Shown piece after piece: positions 46,699 to 53,691 of a stretch of DNA of 64,000 nucleotides. The stretch's first letter is position 1. Every line of letters starts with the position of its first letter. The translations under genes were made by a program, and so were the position numbers. The DNA lies in NCBI GenBank assembly GCA_900546695.1, contig URDX01000006.1, positions 38,444-102,443 on the forward strand. Reading direction: 5' to 3'. The notes beneath the pieces were generated by a model, which made no database searches, was not told the DNA's origin, and saw nothing but the letters and a program-made list of their open reading frames with translations. This DNA comes from an uncultured Eubacteriales bacterium (lineage in GTDB: Bacteria > Bacillota > Clostridia > Oscillospirales > CAG-272).

Positions 46699-48945
46699 TC
46701 AATTCAGCCTTTTTACCCATTCTTCGTATACCATTGTTTTGTTATCTGTTTGTTGTATATTTACGCCTCCGTAGATACGTTTTCTCTTTGCGTCATCCCA
46801 TGTCCGAATCTCCTCCAAATGTGTAATACTGCCGTTTCTTGTTACGGCATAATAACCGTTCAAATAACCTCTCATACCTCTTCCGGCATAAACGATATCT
46901 TTTAATAACACCTTGCCGCTGTTTAACTCAACAAGATCACCGTTTGTCTTTAATACAATTTCTTTTGAAATAATATCACAAATCCCCTTACCGTTTATTT
47001 CATAATATCCGTTTGAATAGGTTAAAAGCTTACCATTGTGAGAAAGTGCGACAATGCCAAAGTCGGAATCATATGCCTTATCTAAATATGCAAATTTTTT
47101 CACATTATTGAAGTCACTTAAGATATTTTCAACCGCTTCCATATCATAAGCCTCTTCTGTTTCAAATGCAGTTTCATCATTACCTATTTCTATTGTACAG
47201 AAAGTTCCATCGGATTTAAGCCCAATAAGCAAACCGGCAACCGAAATCTCGCCTCCTTCAAAATAACAGTTGAAATCAACGATGTTTTCCCACTCTGATA
47301 TTCCTGCCAACAGTTCTGAAAGGCGCTGCCTTCCGTAAAAAACCATTTTGCCGTCGGCTCTTAAGCCAACCATCCCCATCCATTGTAACGTTTGCGATAC
47401 TTTAATAATATCATGCCACTCCGGATTATCAGCCAATGCTTCCGGATACGAAACACATCCGTTTTCATGCAAAACAGTTAAATGCTCACTATATCCTCCA
47501 TACATATTGTTTTCGATTATTGATACCACTTTCCCGTTTTTTGATATATCTATATCTGAATGCTTGTTACCGACTGTCCCTTTTGCAGCGGTAACGGTAC
47601 CGTTCTCTGTTATATAGTAATTACCCGTATAAACCGTTGATAGGCTTTTCCTCCAACTCAATTCTGCATTTTTTTGCATTTCGGGGGCATCCTCATAGTT
47701 ACCCAAATCACCGAAAGCCCAAGCTGCCTCCGGATAATTCCCATCATAATAGAGCTGCATTGCTGTGTCATAATCCGGTTGAATATAACATCGCTCTAGC
47801 ATTTGCAAGGAGTCTTTATAATCCCCCAATAAGTCAAACGCTTCTGCCGCCGCCGTATAATCTGCATTTTCAAATAGAACGGTCGCGGATCTATACGACT
47901 CTTCTTTAGCAGCATTTTCCTCATCGATACGCTTCTTCTCAAGTTCTTTGGGAATCATAATCGCCGCAACCGTTCCGAGAATAACCGTAAAAGAGACAAT
48001 AGCCGCACTGACGATCCTTAATACATTTTTGCGTCTCTTAGCCCTCATGATAGGCAATGGGATCAATTTTTTTATTCCTCGAATTAGATCCTGCTCATAA
48101 TCCTGTCTACCGATATCCTGTGCCGAAAGAATTGCAAATTCCTCCGGCAACTCCGATTTTTGCATAGAAAAATACAGCGGTATTATAGCTTTTGATGAAT
48201 CCGCCTGCCTAAGCATTAAAAATCTCGACCACTCATTTTTGACCCACGGAGACTCTATATTTTCTTTTGATGAACTGACGGTCAACATGACCTTACTCGA
48301 AGAAAGCGCAGCATAGATATAAGGCTCATATTCCGAGCCGATTTTATCCTCAAGAGTTATTCTGGAAAAGAACACTTTATATCCGGCGGACACAAGCTTT
48401 TCGTAAAGCTCCTGTGCGACAATACTGTCTTTTGTGCGATTACCGTTTCGGTCGGTTTCTTTGTAAGATATAAAAATATCAAAAGGCTTTTCTTTTTTCG
48501 CTACAGAGATAATACCTTTTTGGATGCTGTTGATGGTTTCAGCGCTTTCCTGATAGAAATCCTTTTTATCTCCCGTCGAAAGTTTCAGCGCATTGAGATA
48601 ATTCTTATCATTCAAAACAGAATCGTAATGAGTGCGATTGCATGTCGGAATATACTTGCCCGTACGGGGATCGCACACAAATGTGACCCCGTATTTACAC
48701 ATAACAAGATCCCAATAGATCTCTGCATCCTGCGGATCAATCGACAAAAGCTGATTAAATACATTTTCCGCCTTATCATATTCACAATGCTGTAGGTAGT
48801 TGTTCCCGCTTTCATAAAGCCGTTTTGAGCTATCATCCGAAAAAAGCGGTATAGACTGTTTTGTTCCGCAATATTCGCATATGCAAACGCCAGCGGCTCG
48901 GTCAATTTGAACCTGACCGCCGCATATTCTACATCTGAACTCCAT
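46699..48945 (-). CDS. Zinc-ribbon, TIR-domain membrane protein with RCC1-like repeats (TIR-A)
   Basis: Of 748 residues, 1-30 are a zinc ribbon (CRICGG...CEYCGT), 40-80 a TPR-like helix pair and 154-295 a TIR domain: FDIFISYKETDRNGNRTKDS, VFFSRITLED, VMLTVSSSKENIESPWVKNEW. Glu238 in WVKNE occupies the position of the catalytic glutamate in NAD-cleaving TIR proteins. A membrane helix (about 308-331) follows, then TPR-like units (ADYTAAAEAFDLLGDYKD, DGNYPEAAWAFGDLGNYED). The C-terminal 300 residues are RCC1/propeller-like, with recurrent GLRADGK and GLKSDGT motifs. The TIR would face the cytoplasm and the propeller outside. It lies 12 bp after the TPR-DUF6273 gene. Confidence 0.8.
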   Translation of the reverse strand: MEFRCRICGGQVQIDRAAGVCICEYCGTKQSIPLFSDDSSKRLYESGNNYLQHCEYDKAENVFNQLLSIDPQDAEIYWDLVMCKYGVTFVCDPRTGKYIPTCNRTHYDSVLNDKNYLNALKLSTGDKKDFYQESAETINSIQKGIISVAKKEKPFDIFISYKETDRNGNRTKDSIVAQELYEKLVSAGYKVFFSRITLEDKIGSEYEPYIYAALSSSKVMLTVSSSKENIESPWVKNEWSRFLMLRQADSSKAIIPLYFSMQKSELPEEFAILSAQDIGRQDYEQDLIRGIKKLIPLPIMRAKRRKNVLRIVSAAIVSFTVILGTVAAIMIPKELEKKRIDEENAAKEESYRSATVLFENADYTAAAEAFDLLGDYKDSLQMLERCYIQPDYDTAMQLYYDGNYPEAAWAFGDLGNYEDAPEMQKNAELSWRKSLSTVYTGNYYITENGTVTAAKGTVGNKHSDIDISKNGKVVSIIENNMYGGYSEHLTVLHENGCVSYPEALADNPEWHDIIKVSQTLQWMGMVGLRADGKMVFYGRQRLSELLAGISEWENIVDFNCYFEGGEISVAGLLIGLKSDGTFCTIEIGNDETAFETEEAYDMEAVENILSDFNNVKKFAYLDKAYDSDFGIVALSHNGKLLTYSNGYYEINGKGICDIISKEIVLKTNGDLVELNSGKVLLKDIVYAGRGMRGYLNGYYAVTRNGSITHLEEIRTWDDAKRKRIYGGVNIQQTDNKTMVYEEWVKRLN

Positions 48946-48957
48946 CCTAAGTCCCCC

Positions 48958-50736
48958 TTACAGTCCGATCCAAATGCACGGGCGAACGCCTTTTGCTCTC
49001 ACAACCGTTTCACCGTCTGTGTTCAAATCTCCGTTTTGTGAAACAAACATCGCCTTTGCCGACTCCTCAGCCTTTGTCAGCAGCCACCAATCCAGATCGC
49101 TTTCAAGAACGCTTTTGTTTTTAATGTCTCCGATATCCGATTCCTTTAAAATAAATACCGTATATTCGGTACCGTCGATCTCCTGAGGCATGATCCTTGC
49201 CTGCTGATTATCCGAAAATGACTTTACAAACTCATTATTCAGCCAGCTGCTGAGCGTACTTTCATTCCATTCTACATTCTTGAGCTCATCGTTATACGGC
49301 AGCTCGCATATAGAATCCTCAGCAATCAAAAGCATGCGGTCATCCTCATTTTTTATTACCTGCCATGCAATGGGCTCATCGTTATAAGTTCCGAAATATA
49401 TAACATCATCCGCTGCAAGACGATTCTTTATTTTTTCGATTTTTTCCTTGCAATCTTTATAATCACCGAGCTCGGTATACAAATTTATTGCGTCAATATA
49501 ATCCTGCGAATCGACCTTAGACTGCGCAAGAATATATTTATCCTCCGCCATCTGCTGCCTGACAGATTCGATCATATCCTTACTGTCCTTATAATCACCA
49601 AGCTCGGTAAACAAATCTATTGCATCGATATAATCCTGCGAATCAACCTTAGACTGCGCAAGAGAATATTTATCCTCCGCCATCTGCTGCATGACCGTTT
49701 CAATCATATCCTTGCTGTCCCTATAATCCCCGAGGCTTTCAAAAATCGATATCGCCTGCCCATACTCCTTATCATCAAGCAGCTTCAGAGCGTCTGAATA
49801 TTCGACGCTTTTTATTCCCTCCTCACACGCCGCAAGCATTTCTTTACTGTCTGAAAATCCGTCGAGACTCTCGAATATTTCTGCTGCTTGGCTGTATTTT
49901 TTGTTTTCATAAAGCGAAACACCTGTTTTATAAATATTCTTCGGTATAATAATACAGCAAATAACGGCAGCAAGCGCCGCAATCGTTCCGAGAACACCGA
50001 TAGTCACGGAAACGTATCTAACGCCTGAATCGTTATAATCAAGTTTGTCATCTTTAATATTTTTATAAAGCCTGCATTTTTGGTTGCGTTCCTTCAAAAG
50101 GTCGGAAATGTATTCGATCGACTCACGTGCCTTGTCTTTATCCGCAATTTCGGATTTAAGCATTATTACCCTTGTTTCAATCTGGTTTTCAAGCTCATCA
50201 AGCATAGAATGGCTCATAGGGTCACTGAATCGAATGTCTTCCTGCAATTTTCCGAGTTCTTTTGCTAATTCATCGTCCTGTGTTTTTATCTGAGAGACAA
50301 CGCCTTGCATATTCTTAATAAACACCACCTTTTGAGCGATGTGTTCATCCTGCCGTTCAATTGCCTCACCGGCAGCCGAAGAAGCGAGAATTGAAACAAT
50401 ATAAAATCCCGCAAGTACGGCATTTATCACGAGAGCCGGAAGATAAGAGGTTGAAAATTCGGTCATCTCCCATATCGACAGCAGAATCTGTAGCGTAAAA
50501 TATCCCCATCCGAGTTTTGCAAGCGACAGCCTCAAGAACATTCTTTCCTTGTACTGTGAATCAAACAGAAACAGCAAGCATGCAAGCAGGATAACGGCGG
50601 ATATTACAGCAAACGAATATCCGAGCCAAAATGTCAGGGTGTGATTCAGCGGCAAGAGAAATGCCGCTGCGCTGAAAACGGCAAGAATAATTAATATCGC
50701 AACGGTTGAAATTCCTTTTTTCTTATTGAAATTCAT
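48958..50736 (-). CDS. Multi-span membrane protein with TPR-like repeats and DUF6273 domain
   Basis: A 592-residue protein. Four hydrophobic helices (about 10-28, 37-58, 75-92, 100-120) are followed by a coiled coil (125-228), another helix (about 240-264), then four TPR/SEL1-like units of about 40 residues (270-440). The last two are nearly identical (YxLAQSKVDSQDYIDAI, TELGDYKDxK). The C-terminal 150 residues match the DUF6273 type (IYFGTYNDEPIAWQVIKNEDDRMLLIAED ... GVRPCIWIGL), a probable extracellular ligand or wall-binding fold. The ATG at 50736 has GAGAGGT upstream; it follows the SPFH stop by 11 nt. It shares the helix-TPR architecture of both TIR proteins. Confidence 0.75.
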   Translation of the reverse strand: MNFNKKKGISTVAILIILAVFSAAAFLLPLNHTLTFWLGYSFAVISAVILLACLLFLFDSQYKERMFLRLSLAKLGWGYFTLQILLSIWEMTEFSTSYLPALVINAVLAGFYIVSILASSAAGEAIERQDEHIAQKVVFIKNMQGVVSQIKTQDDELAKELGKLQEDIRFSDPMSHSMLDELENQIETRVIMLKSEIADKDKARESIEYISDLLKERNQKCRLYKNIKDDKLDYNDSGVRYVSVTIGVLGTIAALAAVICCIIIPKNIYKTGVSLYENKKYSQAAEIFESLDGFSDSKEMLAACEEGIKSVEYSDALKLLDDKEYGQAISIFESLGDYRDSKDMIETVMQQMAEDKYSLAQSKVDSQDYIDAIDLFTELGDYKDSKDMIESVRQQMAEDKYILAQSKVDSQDYIDAINLYTELGDYKDCKEKIEKIKNRLAADDVIYFGTYNDEPIAWQVIKNEDDRMLLIAEDSICELPYNDELKNVEWNESTLSSWLNNEFVKSFSDNQQARIMPQEIDGTEYTVFILKESDIGDIKNKSVLESDLDWWLLTKAEESAKAMFVSQNGDLNTDGETVVRAKGVRPCIWIGL

Positions 50737-50747
50737 TTTTATACCTC

Positions 50748-51869
50748 TCAAATTTTATTTAAAAGAGTTTTTCGAGCCGCGTCGAATTCCTCATCAGACA
50801 TCAATCCGGCTTCTTTCATGAGCTTCAATTTTTCGATTTTTTCCTTAAACTCGTCCATAGACAGAGCACCGCCGACCGAACCGACAACAGCGGATGAAAC
50901 GGCATCGTTCATCATTCCGCCGACCATTCCGCCGACCGCTCCCCCGACACCCGCCATTGTTCCGAGCCCGACTCCCATATTCGTAAATTCTCCGACAGCC
51001 TCGTTTTCCGCCACCTTTTCGGCAACATCAAATCCGCGCTCTTGGGCATATGTATATCCTTCCTGTGCACGCTTTTGTGCAAAGGCCTGAGATTCAATTA
51101 TGGTTTTTTGCGCCTGCGTTTGCTGCTCGATTATATCAACCTTTTGTTTAAGCTGCGCCTGTGCAACATCTGAATATTGACGTACATGCAGTTCTTTGAA
51201 CTTTTCGTAGGCTGTTTCGCCGTCGGGCTTTGCAATCGTTGTAACAAAGAAACGTTCAAGCGACAATCCGTATTCGGAAAAATCCGGGAGCAGCAGCTTT
51301 TTCAACTCGGTTGACAACTCATTCATATGAGCATCGACCTCAAAAATACTGTATGGCGCGCTCTGCATTGTATGTGCTATATACGGTTTTATCACCGACA
51401 TCAAAAATGATCGAAATTTTGCTATGAGATTTGTTTGATTCAACACACTTTCGGTTCCTACAAGCTTCACCAGCAGCCGTCTCGAATCGCTTACCGAAAG
51501 CACCATTTCTCCCGAAGCACCGATTTGAAGAGGGAAGTTATATGTCGGCTCCATATACTGAACCTGACTGTCGGTGCCCCATTTTATTGCCATTTGCTGC
51601 GTCTTGTTTATGAAGTAAACCTCGCAGTGAAACGGTGTCTTTCCGCCGGTAGGAAGATTCAAAAAACGTTTTATAAGCGGAATGTTCTGCGTCTCAAGCG
51701 TATAGCGACCCGCTTCAAAAACATCAAGCGCCTGCCCGTTTTTAAAAAATACCGCTTCCTGCGATTCGTGAACAATCAGCTGTGACATCGTGTTGAAATC
51801 CTTGATAGGCGATTTCCACACAAATACGGAATTGTCCCCTTCATATTTGATTATTTTTGCGAGAGCCAT
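50748..51869 (-). CDS. SPFH-domain protein with C-terminal SHOCT motif
   Basis: This 373-residue soluble SPFH/band-7 protein is of the YdjI/virion-core-like type, with no membrane helix: LIVHESQEAVFFKNGQALDVFEAGRYTLETQNIP near the start, a helical stretch (LKQKVDIIEQQTQAQKTIIESQ), a Gly/Met-rich segment (MGVGLGTMAGVGGAVGGM) and a SHOCT tail (LMKEAGLMSDEEFDAARKTLL). Such proteins form rings or scaffolds on membranes. It is first in the operon. Its ribosome binding site AAAAGGAGG (minus strand, 51877-51885) is the outer arm of the left inverted repeat, so its translation depends on the state of the invertible segment. Confidence 0.85.
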   Translation of the reverse strand: MALAKIIKYEGDNSVFVWKSPIKDFNTMSQLIVHESQEAVFFKNGQALDVFEAGRYTLETQNIPLIKRFLNLPTGGKTPFHCEVYFINKTQQMAIKWGTDSQVQYMEPTYNFPLQIGASGEMVLSVSDSRRLLVKLVGTESVLNQTNLIAKFRSFLMSVIKPYIAHTMQSAPYSIFEVDAHMNELSTELKKLLLPDFSEYGLSLERFFVTTIAKPDGETAYEKFKELHVRQYSDVAQAQLKQKVDIIEQQTQAQKTIIESQAFAQKRAQEGYTYAQERGFDVAEKVAENEAVGEFTNMGVGLGTMAGVGGAVGGMVGGMMNDAVSSAVVGSVGGALSMDEFKEKIEKLKLMKEAGLMSDEEFDAARKTLLNKI

Positions 51870-51876
51870 AATTCAT

Positions 51877-51918
51877 CCTCCTTTTACAACATAATCCTCA
51901 TTATGTTGTAAAAGGAGG
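51877..51918. repeat. Left recombination site (IRL): 19-bp perfect palindrome, 4-nt core CCTC
   Basis: Arms at 51877-51895 and 51900-51918 are exact reverse complements around CCTC (51896-51899). The inner 22 bp (51887-51908) read CAACATAAT-CCTC-ATTATGTTG. The exact reverse complement of these 22 bp occurs at 52127-52148. Two 9-bp arms around a short asymmetric core is the usual shape of a tyrosine-recombinase crossover site. On the minus strand the outer arm is the SPFH ribosome binding site. Confidence 0.9.
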
Positions 51919-51952
51919 AAAATAAGAGCGAAAAAAACGACATATTAAAAGC

Positions 51953-52007
51953 AAAAAAACACAGCCTTTTCGTAAGTATCAAAAAAATCAGTGAAAAGGC
52001 GTTTTTT
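51953..52007. terminator. Bidirectional terminator inside the invertible segment
   Basis: Stem GCCTTTTC/GAAAAGGC (51964-51971 with 51993-52000), with TTTTTT on the right (52002-52007) and seven A on the left (51953-51959). In the present state it shields the SPFH operon from recombinase read-through. Confidence 0.75.
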
Positions 52008-52054
52008 GTCATACATAAATTTGATGAATTTTAGCTTTATCGGCGGCGCAGCAC

Positions 52055-52082
52055 TTTACATTTATGGATTTTATGGTATAAT
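52055..52082 (+). promoter_or_regulatory. Invertible promoter with extended -10
   Basis: TTTACA (52055-52060), 16 bp, TATAAT (52077-52082), preceded by TGG to give the extended -10 TGnTATAAT. The 12-bp palindrome ATACACGTGTAT (52081-52092) overlaps the start site and could be a repressor site. Confidence 0.8.
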
Positions 52083-52124
52083 ACACGTGTATAGATAGAT
52101 CGTTGTTGTTTTTAAGAGAATAAA

Positions 52125-52150
52125 AGCAACATAATGAGGATTATGTTGCT
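52125..52150. repeat. Right recombination site (IRR), 4-nt core GAGG
   Basis: Arms AGCAACATAAT (52125-52135) and ATTATGTTGCT (52140-52150) around GAGG. The inner 22 bp equal the reverse complement of the left site. Outside the shared core the two sites differ, so flipping changes the flanks. Confidence 0.9.
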
Positions 52151-52174
52151 GCCGCCGGTTACGGTGGCTTTTTT
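52151..52174 (+). terminator. Terminator facing the parked promoter
   Basis: Stem GCCGCCG/CGGTGGC (52151-52157 with 52162-52168, one G-U), loop GTTA, then six T (52169-52174). It would end the rightward transcript after about 85 nt, just at the recombinase stop codon. Confidence 0.75.
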
Positions 52175-53016
52175 CATAGTATCAGCCGCATATTTTCCAT
52201 TTTTTTGCGGTGTTCTGTACCTGTTGAAATTATGTATATTCTTGTGGTGTTAATGCTTGAGTGTCCGAGAATATCCGCAAGTTTGGCAATATCCTTTTCA
52301 ATGCCGTAAAACACCCTTGCAAACAGATGGCGGAGATTGTGCGGAAACACCTTTTGCGGATTTACATTTGCCTCTATACAGAGTGCTTTCATCTCCCGCC
52401 AGATATTCGTGCGGCTTAATGGCCTGCCTGTGCGTGTCACAAAAATCATACCGCCTTGGATATTATGCTCCGCAGCATAGCGGAGCAATTTTTGTTTTAA
52501 TTCCTTTACGATAAACACCGACCGAGTTTTTGCTTTGCAGTTTACAACTGCTTCACCTTGTTTTACCGCCTCAACGGTAATAAATTGCAACTCGCTGACT
52601 CTAATGCCCGTGCCGCATATAGTCTGCAAAATAAGGTTAAGCCTTTCGTTGTGTTTGCGTTCAGCAGCTCTGCAAAGCCGTGCGTATTCTGCTTTTGTCA
52701 GTTCTTTTTCTTCGGGGCAAAAGACTTGCTGTTGAAGTTTTAAGGATTTCACCTTTAAATCGTGCCAGCCTAAAAAAGCAAATAAACTGTTGATGCTTGC
52801 AAGCATAGAATTAACGCTCCGCACAGCGTAATTTTCCTGCAGATATTTCTTGTACGCAATGACCGTTTCTTTCGTTACGGCATTGCTCCTGACGTAAGCC
52901 GCAAATGCTTTTGCGTCACGGATATATTTTTCAATCGTTGTCGCACTCCTTTCTTCAAGGATAAGATGTTCTCTGAACTCATCAATCGTCTTTGCAGTAA
53001 TAAATTGTCCGTTCAT
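52174..53016 (-). CDS. Tyrosine recombinase, probable promoter invertase
   Basis: This 280-residue phage-integrase-family enzyme has an N-terminal SAM-like core-binding domain (EERSATTIEKYIRDAKAFAAYV) and a catalytic domain with the full set of residues: Arg139 (GTGIRVSE), Lys161 or 163 (NCKAKTRS), His226/Arg229 (HNLR), His252 (GHSS) and the nucleophile Tyr261 (TTRIYI). It is compact, like invertases and XerC/D, without an arm-binding domain. It ends 24 bp from the right inverted repeat, so it most likely flips the adjacent segment. The ATG follows GGAGG. Its minus-strand transcript runs into the segment, where the terminator stops it. Confidence 0.88.
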   Translation of the reverse strand: MNGQFITAKTIDEFREHLILEERSATTIEKYIRDAKAFAAYVRSNAVTKETVIAYKKYLQENYAVRSVNSMLASINSLFAFLGWHDLKVKSLKLQQQVFCPEEKELTKAEYARLCRAAERKHNERLNLILQTICGTGIRVSELQFITVEAVKQGEAVVNCKAKTRSVFIVKELKQKLLRYAAEHNIQGGMIFVTRTGRPLSRTNIWREMKALCIEANVNPQKVFPHNLRHLFARVFYGIEKDIAKLADILGHSSINTTRIYIISTGTEHRKKMENMRLIL

Positions 53017-53216
53017 CCTGATTTGCCTCCAAATTTTTCTGATAATTTACCCGAAAAGTTTAAAAATCGTCAGTCATGACCTTTATTATAAACGATTATT
53101 ACGCAGATAACCCCTATGCGTGATTTTTGAGATGGAATCGCATGCAAGTATCGCCCTGTCGGATGCGCGGATATTCTCCGACAAAGCGCCATGGATATAA
53201 TAACGCCGAAAACAGC

Positions 53217-53242
53217 AAAAAAGAGCAGGCTCGAGCCTGCTC
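53217..53242 (-). terminator. Second terminator downstream of tRNA-Pro
   Basis: A perfect stem GAGCAGGC/GCCTGCTC with loop TCGA (53223-53242), followed by TTTTTT on the minus strand. Confidence 0.8.
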
Positions 53243-53263
53243 CCGCGTAAACTGTATCAAAAC

Positions 53264-53310
53264 AAAAAAATCGAGTATTCATAAAGTCAAATCCCTTATG
53301 AATACTCGAT
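53264..53310 (-). terminator. tRNA-Pro terminator
   Basis: A perfect 15-bp stem (53270-53284 with 53296-53310), then seven T on the minus strand (53264-53270), starting one base past the tRNA CCA end. Confidence 0.85.
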
Positions 53311-53311
53311 A

Positions 53312-53387
53312 TGGTCTGAGTGACTGGACTTGAACCAGCGGCCTCTACCACCCCAAGGTAGCGCGCTACCAACTGCGCCACACCCAG
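53312..53387 (-). tRNA. tRNA-Pro (anticodon GGG), CCA encoded
   Basis: A 76-nt cloverleaf on the minus strand: acceptor CTGGGTG/CACTCAG (one G-U), D arm GGCGCAGTTGGTAGCGC, anticodon stem CTACC/GGTAG with loop TTGGGGT (anticodon GGG), T arm CTGGTTCAAGTCCAG, discriminator A and CCA. Closely similar to bacterial tRNA-Pro. The recombinase and TIR island lie on its 3' side. Confidence 0.92.
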
Positions 53388-53515
53388 ATACAACGCTGAG
53401 AATTATATCACAAAAACATCGGCTTGTCAATACAAAAAACGAAAAAATATCAAAAAGCCGATAAGTACATGGGAAAGCCGCAGCGCCACACCCGCATTGC
53501 GAAAGTCACCGCGCG

Positions 53516-53620
53516 TCAGCAGTCCCACAGATGCCGCCCCTGGTCAACGCAGCCGCACGTTATCTCCTCAACAACCGACAGTATTTCATATGCAAGCTCG
53601 CGGTCAAGCGTACCGCTCAT
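53516..53620 (-). pseudogene. Alkyltransferase-like (ATL/MGMT family) gene with internal deletion
   Basis: A 34-codon frame joins an N-terminal piece (MSGTLDRELAYEILSVVEEI) to CGCVDQGRHLWDC. These resemble the first 20 and last 12 residues of ATL-type MGMT-family proteins (usually about 100 residues); the middle with the PCHRV/PWHRV motif is missing. GGGAGGATGG precedes the ATG. It follows the intact ogt gene by 70 bp on the same strand. Read as an in-frame deletion remnant; similarity is by eye over short pieces. Confidence 0.4.
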
Positions 53621-53691
53621 AAAACCATCCTCCCGAAATATGCGCTGTCAAATCTTGCGACCGACAATCGTGTCGCAGCTGTCAGTGCACA

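Larger units (their letters stand above)
51896..52139. mobile_element. Invertible promoter segment (about 240 bp)
   Basis: DNA bounded by inversely oriented copies of a 22-bp site, next to a tyrosine recombinase gene. Inside are a two-way terminator (51953-52007) and a promoter pointing right (52055-52082), away from the SPFH-TIR operon. Recombination at the CCTC/GAGG cores would flip the segment and point the promoter at the operon, with the terminator then behind it. Sequenced state is inferred OFF. The layout is seen directly; inversion itself is inference. Confidence 0.8.

Noticed and set aside
51877..51918. Left palindrome as an ordinary transcription terminator
   Set aside because: No U-tract on either strand, and its 22-bp core recurs exactly, in reverse orientation, at 52,127-52,148; a recombination site explains this better.
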